From CAYQJL01 sp964573295 (GTDB lineage: Bacteria > Eisenbacteria > RBG-16-71-46 > CAIMUX01 > WJJG01): a stretch of 64,000 nucleotides of DNA. The translations under genes were made by a program, and so were the position numbers. Below the pieces are notes generated by a model. That model was not told the origin of the DNA. It saw only the letters and a program-made list of their open reading frames with translations, and did not search any database. Numbering within the stretch: position 1 is the first letter of the stretch; every line of letters begins with the position of its first letter. Shown here piece after piece: positions 27,701 to 34,767 of the stretch. The DNA lies in the NCBI GenBank assembly GCA_964573295.1, contig CAZNJE010000014.1:20979-84978 (forward strand), read 5' to 3'.

Positions 27701-28195
27701 GTGGTGGCCTTGCCCTGCGCTCATGTCCTCCACGATCGGCCCGATCGTTGTCCAGGTCGCGCCCCCATCGGTGGTGTAGTAGCCGTAGAGGTCCACGTGA
27801 CTGACACCGTCATCGATCGTGGCGAAGGTCCACACCTTCGAGTCGAGCACGGCCGCGCCGGTCTCTCCCAGGTAGGAGTTCCCCACCGGGCTGCCGCCCG
27901 GGTTGACAGCCGTCGCCGTTGCGCCAGCCAGATCCGGAATCGAGGCGGCCTTCTGGTAGTAGAGCACATAGTCGTGAATATCGGGATCGCCCGTGGAATA
28001 GCTACCGCTCATCGAGGCCGAACGGCCGTAGAACAGCCAGTAGGCCGACCCGTCGTAGGTGATGGATTGACCACGTTCGTAGTACTCGTTGGTCGTCACC
28101 TGCTGGGGCGCCGAGACATTCAGATTGGCCGCGTAGGCGGCCCCGTTCGCCAGCACGAAGACAATGCCCAGGCAAAGTAACTTGAAACTACGCAT
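21770..28195 (-). CDS. Giant secreted beta-helix protein with cohesin-like, dockerin-like and FlgD-like modules
   Basis: A 2141-residue exported protein. ATG at 28195 follows GAAGGAGG and a signal peptide (1-22, cut near AYA-A). Residues about 25-350 resemble a GH43/sialidase-like beta-propeller. Three right-handed beta-helix blocks follow, each opening with a related sequence: IQEAVDAAAAGDEIHIGAGTY (about 360), IQEAIDAAVAGDEIYVADGTY (about 780) and IQAAVDGSEDGYEIDIAAGTY (about 1062). Then come a cohesin-like domain (about 1432-1575), an Ig-like and an FN3-like stretch, a dockerin-like Ca-binding pair (GDVSGDGEVWTADISSLGATY and VDFDDLMIFAMNFG, about 1798-1868), a second cohesin-like domain (about 1892-2022) and a FlgD-type C-terminus (about 2040-2141). 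Function is probably binding or degrading surface polysaccharide; no catalytic residues were identified. Confidence 0.85.
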   Translation of the reverse strand: MRSFKLLCLGIVFVLANGAAYAANLNVSAPQQVTTNEYYERGQSITYDGSAYWLFYGRSASMSGSYSTGDPDIHDYVLYYQKAASIPDLAGATATAVNPGGSPVGNSYLGETGAAVLDSKVWTFATIDDGVSHVDLYGYYTTDGGATWTTIGPIVEDMSAGQGHHDEIVFDGELWIVEGSGNFTTMRSATPENPASFSAPLTVGTMTGGLCHFFAEDDDLYLALGSSGTYYIYIYDDAATEWDLVDEKSISGYYDPTLFKVGTEYAFYCAPYTGGRQWIVGWTAGSLDGSFFDGPERAVVDGRYGSNVWVDMWPIGYTDAGGTTYLFYSSERNPSDPSSEIDGNIWYVEVGWPLDEDHYTYIQEAVDAAAAGDEIHIGAGTYVEQVHVTTEDLALAGADRGTTIIRSPAELPGSFNTGSSDNYPVVWADGVDQLTVQSLTVDGDHQGDNNHKFSGVAFWNAGGTVTDVSVLNIMNSVFSGAQHGVGIYAYNNTGGSYTLALNDVLVDEYQKTALALSGDGLTVDLDNVTTIGEGTTNVTAQNGIQIGYGAGGTVNDCVIEDVHWDGDQWVASGLLLYAGAPVTVQDVTIDQCQVSVYCQDTDGSFDGLSITNPTYDAFYAYATGPADGGSARGKAAPLAEEYSGEKRAAIAVSVTNSTFTGFDGIDTWGVSAYGEGTIDFTVTGCEISHWDYGLVCYDFGGMTLTGQAHQNHIHDNLSYGAYSNFTTVFDAENNYWGDMSGPAGEGAGMGDPVSAGLDYSPWLGALPGSSPMTWGVDSNGTIQEAIDAAVAGDEIYVADGTYPERPVVPKSLTITGESQAGVIVDAGAAASGTYGFSVSADDVSISKLTLVGDTTLSTLRYGFKPSNVANFVLEDVTAKEFYRTGVDLLGVNTGTVTRVSSLDNDGHGLSLTDCNDITVTDLTVVGNAWQGVSVATWGRYSPLGTSGIVFQGTNDFTDLFQLEMGDYNNPGAPPSGDAVITYSTDPGDGADVTVLPADFGYALHGAQDDAPDQVRIWLFETLAEAAQVPAYGGPVGHFTGEDMYIENLTVDGLLHVTPGCEIQAAVDGSEDGYEIDIAAGTYTESVNVTVPVKLTGAGSGDNPAEDTIITNDDHVITVSASGVSAVDPVLFQDLRIEPQQCYGFNLGNVEYVKLERVVVDGNDPVDDSETNVGMKVSTATSVHHLEIVDCAFDHLVHGWYFAKDHGSGPGSSNVTDVTVIGTSFSHNKHKGIYVEKLANAVFTDCVVHNNGSDPGDWNWTWNGGVDINLKGELAYENYSFINCTVTENGLYGQEGVGLTVKGRGTGDDSGYAADPAYVDNVLIQGGLYTGNERGIRFGEPGKNNTTPTNVRIVDAVIQDNVGLYTGGDGSAYGGLVNATTALVDARGNWWGDPSGPSGIGSGTGDAIAEAFAGTVLYDPWLGGNVVCVPDPQTISLDDTGAADEVTVRYLGGASGPVYGYSIDVEWDEAVITASSGSFQRPATGPFAGAALFQVVEQAGNHVTIDAALGGAHEGTYGPDDLFVATFTAAAGVTDYATSPVTVTISEMRDGLNVDLTGVYDDDGLVIVDLEGPAIADVAIENTTLAHTNDYIKNGDQAQVTATVSDGDPQALTTADIEADLTGLGGGAAVHPDTYDAVTGLATWTIGAPGVTTTPADGTVTVTVSATDGSGNTTGGDDTIIADNTKPAPLTGLVAMPGYMKVELSWDDASAGDTHYDGVLLRYSRWNDYPQYDDSEPVYPDAPSAGVGTAYEGGGTSALHEFDPADRDIYYYAGFVYDIARNYSDAPGAGENQDRSTNYWLGDVSGDGEVWTADISSLGATYYLTEGESGFDPACDVGPTDDGTRLGIPLPDDAVDFDDLMIFAMNFGVVTGDMMPGEAPGEIVALGEYGSSGPAGSIADVSLSLEMPDQVAVGEEFTVTVHLTDESAAVQGCRFVVAHDPQVVAFCGASPGALTGQLEASFFKALARESGSEVTGSFGAALTDVSVAAMGAEETFGGSGCLAVLRLRRIGDGPVALRLAEVQARDTQNQELLPETMDGEFASDGAAAVPTTVHLHGSRPNPVAGQAAISYGLPADGRVRLAIYDATGRVVRILAEGVQAAGEHVVYWDRAAQDGSPVAGGLYFYRLETDDRVLTRKMVVSR

Positions 28196-28546
28196 GGATT
28201 CGCCTCCTTCGTGAATCTTGAACATGGAAACTCATCCGGTGGCGCGTGAAACGGTCAACATCCGACACGCGCGCCAGCCGCCACCGGCGGGAATCACAAT
28301 GGACATGGAACGGCGGGCTCGTCTGAAAGACGAGGTCGCGTTGACCAGGCCGAGCCCTGTACAGGCACAGGCCCGGACGCCATGAAACACCTCTTAGATC
28401 CATCGCGGGTACTCGAAACTCGCCTCGGCTGCCGGCCCACCCGGCGGCTGCACGTTCAGTACACAACCCGCGTGGCTCCTGGCCTCAGGAGAGGCCGAGT
28501 CACGCCATTCACCGTTTCCAGACACACACTCTCGCAAACAGGAAAC

Positions 28547-28575
28547 AGTCTACCACCGCCAGTGACCGCTTACAA
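28547..28575 (-). promoter_or_regulatory. Sigma70-type promoter for the giant secreted protein gene
   Basis: Minus strand: TTGTAA (28575-28570), 17-nt spacer, TAGACT (28552-28547). Transcription would start near 28540, giving an unusually long leader of about 345 nt before the ATG at 28195. Confidence 0.5.
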
Positions 28576-28629
28576 GTCCCCCGCTCCGGTTGTCATCGCG
28601 AGCCGCAATTGCAGTTCCACAACTACCGC

Positions 28630-28658
28630 TTGCCAGGAAAGCCGGCGGAATCTAGCTT
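28630..28658 (+). promoter_or_regulatory. Sigma70-type promoter for the M14 peptidase gene
   Basis: TTGCCA (28630-28635), 17-nt spacer, TAGCTT (28653-28658), 74 nt before the ATG. It is divergent from the minus promoter 55 bp away. Confidence 0.5.
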
Positions 28659-28732
28659 GATGTAAGCCTTTCGGCCCATCCGCCGAGTCGGGACGATTGG
28701 ATTGATGGAGCGCACGCGGGAGGGAGCTCGAG

Positions 28733-30553
28733 ATGTTTACATGCGTATCGGGGCTTGGGCGGATCGGGCTCATCGCGGCCGGGATCTTGGCGGCCGGGAT
28801 CATCGCGGCCGGCATCATCACACCCGGACTTGTCGCGCTCGCCGCCGCGGCCTCCGAGAACGAGACCTCGCCGGGCTCCATGGAAGCTCCCACCTACGAT
28901 GACGTGCGAAGCCGGCTGAGCGAGCTCGCCGAGGCTTCCCATCACATCGTGGTCTCCTCGTGCGGATTCTCGGCCGAGGGCTACCCGATCCCGGTGGTAT
29001 TCGTGTGGGACCGGGCCGGCGCGGGCGCGGGCTGGGAGGCCGATCCGACCAAGCCCACGATCATGATCACGGCCTCGATTCACGCCGGAGAGCCATGCGG
29101 CACCGATGCGCTCCTCATTCTCCTGCGCCGCATCGCCGAGGGAGCGGAACCCCAACTCGTCATGCACACCCGCCTGGTCCTCGTGCCGGTCTTCAACGTC
29201 GACGGCTACCGCAATCGATCGGTCTACCACCGCTTCACCCAGGATGGGCCGGCGGGTGGGTTCGGCACGCGCCGTAACGCCCTCAATCTGGATCTGAACC
29301 GGGATTTCACCAAGCTCGACAGCCCGGCGGTGCGGGCCGTCGTGCGCTTGTTCAGCCAGCTCCAGCCCGACGTCTACATCGACCTGCACACCGACGACGG
29401 CGTGGGGCACCAGTATGACATCCTCTACAGCGCACTGCCCAATCCCACCCTGCCCGGAGACCGGGACCGTTTGGTGCGCGAGGAGCTGATTCCTTTCGTC
29501 GACCAGACCATGAGCGAGGCGGGGTTTCTGAGTCATCCGATCGGATACTTCCCCGATCGGATGAATCCCGAAGTGGGCCTGTTCGCCTACGGCCTCAATC
29601 AACGAACCGGCTACGGCTACTTCGACACCCGCCACTGCATCTCGATCCTCTCCGAAGCCTATCCCTACCGGCCGTACGAGCGGCGGGTCGCCTCCAGCCT
29701 GGCGTTCGTCCAGTCGGTGGCGGAGTTTGCCGTGCGCAATCGGATCACGCTCACCCAGACGGTCACTCGCGCTCGCCAGAGGGCGATGCGCTGGGCCGCC
29801 GAACCCGGACGCCACCGCTTGGCGCTGGGCTGCCGCGCCGATACCAGCCGCTCGCGGATGATCGACTGGCGCGGCAAACGGTTTGAAACCCTCACGAGCG
29901 AGGTCACCGGCAACGAGTACGCGCTCTACACGGAGCAGGACACGACCTACCGGGTTCGCTTCTACGATGAGCTCGCGCCTCGGGTCACGCAAACGATGCC
30001 GCGGGGATACCTGATCCTGCCGGCCTACCGGCACATCGCCCAGAAACTACGCGAGCATGGGATCGGGGTGCGATCGATTCGTGCGGCCTACTCAGGCGAG
30101 ACCGAGTGCTACGGGATCGAGAAGGCGACCTACCGGAACGCTCCCTACCAGGGCCATGTTCGTGTCCAGGTGGAGGGCAGCTGGCAGGGTTCGTCGGTGA
30201 CCATCCCCGCCGGCAGCTACTGGGTCCCCCTGGACCAACCGGCCGGATGCGCGGCCATGCACTTGCTCGAGCCCGAGGCCCCGGATGCTCTCCTGACGTG
30301 GAATGCGTGTGACGCCATCACCGAGCGGGGCATCATCCTCGAGTTCTGGGCTCTCGAAGAAAACGCGCGCCGTCTGCTGGCCGATCCGGCCATCCGGGCC
30401 GAGTACGAGGCGGCCCTCGTTGACTCGGGTTTCGCCGGGGATGACGAGAGGAAACTGGAGTTCTTCTTCCAGAAGACCCCCTACGTCGAACCATGGCAGA
30501 ACCGGTATCCCGTCCTCCGGGTGCTGGGCCCGGCGCCGGAGACGATGCCCTGA
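28733..30553 (+). CDS. M14 family zinc metallopeptidase, exported
   Basis: A 606-residue exported carboxypeptidase-like enzyme. Zinc ligands are visible: HAGE (His117, Glu120) and His219 in YIDLHTDD; Glu308 in ISILSEAY is the likely catalytic residue. RNALNLDLNRDF (181-192) matches the substrate-binding NxxR region. The signal peptide contains three tandem AAGI(I/L) pentapeptides (28775-28819, 15-bp units). After the catalytic domain (about 55-330) lies a roughly 270-residue C-terminal region with no recognised family. ATG follows GGGAGGGAGCTCGAG. It may act on peptides or peptidoglycan fragments. Confidence 0.9.
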   Translation: MFTCVSGLGRIGLIAAGILAAGIIAAGIITPGLVALAAAASENETSPGSMEAPTYDDVRSRLSELAEASHHIVVSSCGFSAEGYPIPVVFVWDRAGAGAGWEADPTKPTIMITASIHAGEPCGTDALLILLRRIAEGAEPQLVMHTRLVLVPVFNVDGYRNRSVYHRFTQDGPAGGFGTRRNALNLDLNRDFTKLDSPAVRAVVRLFSQLQPDVYIDLHTDDGVGHQYDILYSALPNPTLPGDRDRLVREELIPFVDQTMSEAGFLSHPIGYFPDRMNPEVGLFAYGLNQRTGYGYFDTRHCISILSEAYPYRPYERRVASSLAFVQSVAEFAVRNRITLTQTVTRARQRAMRWAAEPGRHRLALGCRADTSRSRMIDWRGKRFETLTSEVTGNEYALYTEQDTTYRVRFYDELAPRVTQTMPRGYLILPAYRHIAQKLREHGIGVRSIRAAYSGETECYGIEKATYRNAPYQGHVRVQVEGSWQGSSVTIPAGSYWVPLDQPAGCAAMHLLEPEAPDALLTWNACDAITERGIILEFWALEENARRLLADPAIRAEYEAALVDSGFAGDDERKLEFFFQKTPYVEPWQNRYPVLRVLGPAPETMP

Positions 30554-30570
30554 TCAGGCTGACGGCTCTA

Positions 30571-30593
30571 CGGCCCAGTTCCCTGAGGGGCCG
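30571..30593. terminator. Weak hairpin between convergent M14 and HDOD genes
   Basis: CGGCCC (30571-30576) and GGGCCG (30588-30593) can pair around an 11-nt loop, in the 77-bp gap between two convergent stops. There is no T tract. Confidence 0.3.
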
Positions 30594-30630
30594 GTTCGTA
30601 CTCCCACCGTCATGACACGGGTCCAGCGCC

Positions 30631-32301
30631 TCACGCCGCGGTCAGCCCAGCCTGCACGCTCGCCTTGTGAAGCCGGCGCTGAGCACGTTCGTAGATGCGG
30701 ACCACTGGGATCCGCGTCACCTTCAGAAAGTCAGCGACCCATTCGGGTGAGTCTTCGGCCGGGAAGGCGTGCAATGCTTCTACCGGAATCTGCGTTCCCC
30801 GGACCGCGCGCGGCAGCGGAGTCATCCGCAGATAGGGAATGTCCCGGGGTTCGGGCCGCGGGATGCGTTTCTCTCCGGTCTCGGGAACGATTTCGAAGGC
30901 CTGTCCGTCGGTCGTGCGTCGGGCTCGCTCCCGGCGCTGCACATGGTGATCGATCAGGTTCGCAATCGCCACCGTGCGTGTCACACGCGGATGCAGCTTC
31001 ATCCACGGTCCCTCGGTGCCCACGTGATGATGCAGGCAACCCACCGACACCACCGGTGGTATGTTCCAGCCATGGCAGAGCTCGTAGCCGAGCATGCCGT
31101 GATCCAGGCCGACACTGTCCTTCTCTACCTTGCGAATCAGTGCGTCGTTGGGCTCCTCCCGCTCGAGCAGGCGACGCTTGTAGCGGATGTCGAGAAAGAC
31201 GTCCGGGTAGTGCTGGGCGATGAGCAGCTTGCCGACATCGTGCAGCAGGCCCGCGCTGAAATAGGCGTCGGGCGACCCCTGCTTGGTGAAGCGCGAGATC
31301 TCCTCGGCCAGGCAGGCCACCATGAGATTGTGCCGCCAAGCGTGGCCAAGCAGGAACCCCTGCACCACCGCGGGTATGTTCTGGCGCGCCTTCCACCGCT
31401 CGAGGTAGTGGTTGGCCAGTGTCCTCTGGCCCAGCCGGGTGAGCGCCCGGCCTAGCCCCAGAATGGGGCTTCGGGTACCGAAGGTGACCGAGTTGGCCAT
31501 GCGCAGAACGGTCACCGCCAGACTGAGGTCAATGGCCAAGACCTCCTTCGGCACCAGGTCACCGCGCATGTCGGGGATGAGGAAGTCTAGGCGGGTCACC
31601 CGTGGGGGCATTCCCAGGAGTTCGCTGCCCTCGCGCGCCACCAGGGACAGGTGACCTGACATGCGGTCCTGAAGGGTGACCGTCGGTCGAGTCGGCGCCG
31701 GCCGCCGCATCGCCGTGGAGGACAACGCCTGAAGATGCGGTGGCACCGCGGAAGGCTCGGGCGCCTTTGCTGGGGTCGTCTTGGCGGCGGGGGAGTCTGC
31801 GGCGTAAGGCGGATGCCCGGCAGTTTTACGGCTCGCGACGGGGGCGATCGCCGTCTTGCGGGGGAGCTTGATCGTCACATGCAGCGTGTCGGAGCGAGGC
31901 TTTGGTTGTGGCTCGATACCGGCGGCCAGACTTACCTTCGCGAGCAATGACTCGGGGGGCTCGGTCTCACCGCAGAAGTCCATGACGCCGGCGCGTCGTA
32001 GCACGCTGCGGTCGGGATCGTCCATCTGGCCGAGAATGACGAGAATCCCAGCTTCACGAGAGGTGGTCTGACCTCGGATCATGGTCAAAGTGCGGCGCAG
32101 GTCCATTCCCGGCGTGCGGGGGTGCAACAGGACGGCATCGAACATCTCGCGCAGGAGGAGCACCGCGGCGTCGAAGCCGCCATGAGCCGTCTTCACGACG
32201 AACTTGCCCGACCGGACCAGCGGCGACGCCAATCGCTCGCCGCCCCGCTCAGTAGAATGTGTCACCAGGACTCGCTTGAGGGCCAATCCAGCCTCCGGCA
32301 C
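30631..32301 (-). CDS. HDOD domain protein with degenerate N-terminal receiver
   Basis: A 556-residue cytoplasmic protein. Residues about 8-130 have the receiver fold (RVLVTHS, FDAVLLHPRTPGMD, ILVILGQ) but the phosphoacceptor Asp before xRxPGMD is His, and the acidic pair at the first strand is missing, so it cannot be phosphorylated in the usual way. A Lys/Pro/Ala-rich linker (about 135-215) leads to an HDOD domain (about 225-460) with a preserved HD pair in AGLLHDVGKL. HDOD proteins act in signalling and are often linked to c-di-GMP or stress pathways, mostly without catalysis. The C-terminal ~100 residues are unassigned. The GTG start lacks a good ribosome binding site. Confidence 0.83.
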   Translation of the reverse strand: MPEAGLALKRVLVTHSTERGGERLASPLVRSGKFVVKTAHGGFDAAVLLLREMFDAVLLHPRTPGMDLRRTLTMIRGQTTSREAGILVILGQMDDPDRSVLRRAGVMDFCGETEPPESLLAKVSLAAGIEPQPKPRSDTLHVTIKLPRKTAIAPVASRKTAGHPPYAADSPAAKTTPAKAPEPSAVPPHLQALSSTAMRRPAPTRPTVTLQDRMSGHLSLVAREGSELLGMPPRVTRLDFLIPDMRGDLVPKEVLAIDLSLAVTVLRMANSVTFGTRSPILGLGRALTRLGQRTLANHYLERWKARQNIPAVVQGFLLGHAWRHNLMVACLAEEISRFTKQGSPDAYFSAGLLHDVGKLLIAQHYPDVFLDIRYKRRLLEREEPNDALIRKVEKDSVGLDHGMLGYELCHGWNIPPVVSVGCLHHHVGTEGPWMKLHPRVTRTVAIANLIDHHVQRRERARRTTDGQAFEIVPETGEKRIPRPEPRDIPYLRMTPLPRAVRGTQIPVEALHAFPAEDSPEWVADFLKVTRIPVVRIYERAQRRLHKASVQAGLTAA

Positions 32302-32421
32302 TGAAACGCGCGTTCCGACGTTGTCGCCGACTCATGCACTCCTGGGCAGATTATCGGCAGGCGGGCGCGGTTCATCCAGATTCGCGAGCATGCGGGAAAC
32401 CCGTTTTGATGCAACAAAATG

Positions 32422-32448
32422 ACAAAAAGTACCAGGAGCCGCCGGTAC
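32422..32448 (-). terminator. Rho-independent terminator after the Wzi-like gene
   Basis: On the minus strand GTACC (32448-32444) pairs with GGTAC (32433-32429), with a bulged CC/GG extension, directly followed by TTTTTG (32428-32423), 3 bp after the stop codon. It is the only hairpin in the window with a T tract. Confidence 0.55.
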
Positions 32449-32450
32449 GC

Positions 32451-34190
32451 TCAATGGTACCCCAGGCTTAGCCTGAACCCCCCGACACCCCGCCTCGTCG
32501 ATGCCGCTTCGGCCTGGTGATCGGGATGGCGCGCGTGCTCTACTCCGCCCCAGAGGCTCACCTGCAGCAGGTTGCCCGGCTTATAGTGGATGGCGACCTC
32601 GGTCGTCGTGAGCGTCTCGACCGTGCCCGAGAGCGACCAGGCATCGACCTCACCGCAGTGCGGATCCTCATCGGCGCACCCCGCGTCCGAGTGACGCCAA
32701 GGAACGCCGATCCGGCCTTCCCCGCGGCGCACGCGAAGGACTCTCAGCTCTCCTCCCCAGGGACGGTCGAGATCGAGTCCGGCGCGCAGTAGCCAGACCT
32801 CGCTGTCCGGACCGTACCGGTAGCCGAGCGGTTCATTCTGATGCTCCCAATCGCATCGGCACAGATCCTGGTAGTAGACCGAGTAGGTGTAGTTCGAGAC
32901 CCGGGTGTACTCGAACCCGAGCGACCAGTCCCAGCCGTGCCAGCGCGGCGCGTGGATGAGGCCGAGTTGTACGGCACCGCGGGTTGGCTGCTCGGCGGTT
33001 TCGGTGGCGATATCGTCGGCCAGTAGCTCGGTGTAGAGCATCCAGGCCCAACGCGGGCGCCAGATGATCTCGACATCCCACATCACGTTGTTGCGCTGTT
33101 CGTCCCGGGTCGAATCTCCCCGGCTGTCCTGGAAGTCGAATCGCTCAACCAGGGTGTAGGGCACGAAGCCCATCGCATAGAGCGGGTGGTTCGCCTCCGA
33201 CTGGAAGCGGGCCGCCTCGGAAAGCGAGACGCTCAGGTTCGGGCGCGGCGTCCAGGTCAATCGGTGCGCCGCCAGGTAGCGGTGCTGGTGGACGCTGGTG
33301 GCGCCGTAGATCGCGATGGCCCGCAAGCGCGAGCCCAGGCGAATCTGGTACTCCGCGAAGTTGAACGGCGCGGCGGCCTCCGAAAGCAGCAGCGTGCCGC
33401 TGATTCCCGGGCCCCAGCGGTGCCGGTCACGGCCGGCCCGCAGCCGGAACGGCCCCCAGCGCAGCGACGCGGTGAGTTCCTCCTCCTGAAGGATGAGATC
33501 GGTGCCGGCCACGAGGGGATCGGCGAAGGTGCGACCCTCGGCGACCTCGGCCGCGAAGAGCCCTGCCTGGACGGTGAACCGGGAACCGTAGGTGTAAGCC
33601 GCGCGGAAGCCCACCCGCGTCGAGTCGGTCCAGTGGGGAGACCGGCCTTCGCCGAACCGAGGCATGATCCGGACATAGGGTGCCACCCACAGGTGCTGCC
33701 GCTGATCGCCACCGTGGTTCCTGCGCCTCCCGCCCACATGCTCGATGCGCTCATCGTAGAGGTACAGCTTGGCAGGGTGGCGGTAGGGCGATGTGTCAAG
33801 CAGCTTGGGGCGGAGATAGCGTTCGATCTCCTCACGCAGCACTCGAGCGACACGGACATGAGCCACCGAGACCGGCTTCTCGCCGGCCAGAAGCCACGCA
33901 GCCACCTCCCCACGATCGACGGGGCGGAAGGTGTGGGCTTCGATGGGCAGCTCACCACGAGCCGCAAGGCGCAGGATCTCATCGTCGATCCCGGCCCAGG
34001 ACGACAGAGGCGCCGGAGGCGTATAGCGAAGCGCAAGACGGGTTGCCCGGCCGAAGGGATCTTGCTCCCGCGCTCGTGCGGATCCGGTCCCTGCTTCGGC
34101 CACGGCCCAAGCAGCAGTCCCCTGAGTGGTCAATCCTTGGCCGGTAACCAGCAGGCCAAACACCAACAACATGACGAATCGGCTGCGCAT
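32451..34190 (-). CDS. Wzi-like outer-membrane beta-barrel (capsule assembly family)
   Basis: A 579-residue protein with a signal peptide (1-31) and a C-terminal region of alternating beta strands ending in GFRLSLGYH, typical of outer-membrane barrels. The central RAGRDRHRWGPGISGTLLLSE followed by APFNF matches the Wzi/capsule assembly family, in which the protein binds capsular polysaccharide at the surface. ATG at 34190 is preferred to 34313 because the signal peptide begins there; the ribosome binding site is weak. No capsule biosynthesis genes are in the window. It may instead be a generic porin-like barrel. Confidence 0.75.
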   Translation of the reverse strand: MRSRFVMLLVFGLLVTGQGLTTQGTAAWAVAEAGTGSARAREQDPFGRATRLALRYTPPAPLSSWAGIDDEILRLAARGELPIEAHTFRPVDRGEVAAWLLAGEKPVSVAHVRVARVLREEIERYLRPKLLDTSPYRHPAKLYLYDERIEHVGGRRRNHGGDQRQHLWVAPYVRIMPRFGEGRSPHWTDSTRVGFRAAYTYGSRFTVQAGLFAAEVAEGRTFADPLVAGTDLILQEEELTASLRWGPFRLRAGRDRHRWGPGISGTLLLSEAAAPFNFAEYQIRLGSRLRAIAIYGATSVHQHRYLAAHRLTWTPRPNLSVSLSEAARFQSEANHPLYAMGFVPYTLVERFDFQDSRGDSTRDEQRNNVMWDVEIIWRPRWAWMLYTELLADDIATETAEQPTRGAVQLGLIHAPRWHGWDWSLGFEYTRVSNYTYSVYYQDLCRCDWEHQNEPLGYRYGPDSEVWLLRAGLDLDRPWGGELRVLRVRRGEGRIGVPWRHSDAGCADEDPHCGEVDAWSLSGTVETLTTTEVAIHYKPGNLLQVSLWGGVEHARHPDHQAEAASTRRGVGGFRLSLGYH

Positions 34191-34247
34191 GGGCGTTACT
34201 CTAGCCGGTCGGGCGCCCGGCGTCGATGCCGAAGGGAGTGGACGCAG

Positions 34248-34265
34248 ATGGGCACGAATGGGCAC
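34248..34265. repeat. ATGGGCAC direct repeat (short dispersed-repeat-like element)
   Basis: ATGGGCACGAATGGGCAC: two 8-bp copies separated by GA, in a stretch reading GACGCAGATGGGCAC. It sits between the Wzi-like gene and the ABC-2 remnant and ends at the remnant's stop codon. Similar phrases recur as intergenic repeats in some environmental genomes, but a genome-wide count is needed. Confidence 0.35.
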
Positions 34266-34745
34266 TAGGCAACCCACACGTGCCGCTGTACACATCGGCC
34301 GGGGGGCGGGCAACCGGCTAGCGCGCAGCCGGCCGGCAAGAGCACCGACCCCTCGAACGGCAACCGGAACCAGAGCACGGCCATGCCGGTCATTAGGGCC
34401 GAGATGATCGTGACGATGAGCACCACGTTACCGGGCACCATGTAGAAACGGCTACGAAGCTCGGGATTGTACAGAATCAGGCTGTGAACCTGTCCGGGAC
34501 GCACGTCCCCGGACCAGGCCAGTTGGTGCCCTACGATTCGAGAAGCGTAGGCGGCAGCGCGGCCGGCCACGCTGCTGTTGGTCCCATCCACGCTGACCCC
34601 AACCGGTACGACCTCGCCGCGCAGCTGTGCTTCGCCGAATCCCCTGGGAATCCACACCGACAGCTCCGCCTCGCCGCGAACGAGACATGCCCACTCAGGA
34701 AGCGAAAATGTGCTAGACTTGGGCGTCGAGTAGCGGATAACCCCC
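34265..34745 (-). pseudogene. Remnant of an ABC-2 type transporter permease
   Basis: An open minus-strand stretch begins after a TAG (about 34746) with no start codon. It encodes the periplasmic loop and one membrane helix of an ABC-2 permease: GEAELSVWIPRGFGEAQLRG, VGVSVDGTNSSVAG, LILYNPELRSRFYMVPG and VLIVTIISALMTGMAV. In intact proteins this last segment is followed by a VREWERGT-type sequence and four more helices; here the frame drifts into unrelated Pro/Cys-rich sequence and stops. Both the N-terminal helix and the C-terminal half are missing. An ATG inside could express 130 residues, but this is best read as a gene fragment. The sulfatase-type gene's promoter lies on top of it. Confidence 0.7.
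34711..34719 (+). promoter_or_regulatory. Extended -10 promoter for the sulfatase-type gene
   Basis: TGCTAGACT: a TGn extension plus TAGACT (34714-34719), about 49 nt before the chosen ATG. No good -35 is visible. It lies inside the ABC-2 remnant. Confidence 0.4.
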
Positions 34746-34767
34746 GGCTAGAGTGGAATTCGATCGA

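Larger units (their letters stand above)
28196..28732. other. Divergent intergenic region with back-to-back promoters
   Basis: About 535 bp separate the giant secreted protein gene from the M14 peptidase gene. It carries a minus promoter (28547-28575), a plus promoter (28630-28658) and a hairpin GGCCTC-AGGA-GAGGCC (28481-28496) inside the predicted ~345-nt leader of the giant gene. No coding sequence is supported. Confidence 0.5.

Noticed and set aside
26054..28180. 708-codon plus-strand open frame at the start of the giant gene
   Set aside because: Shadow of the propeller and first beta-helix regions.
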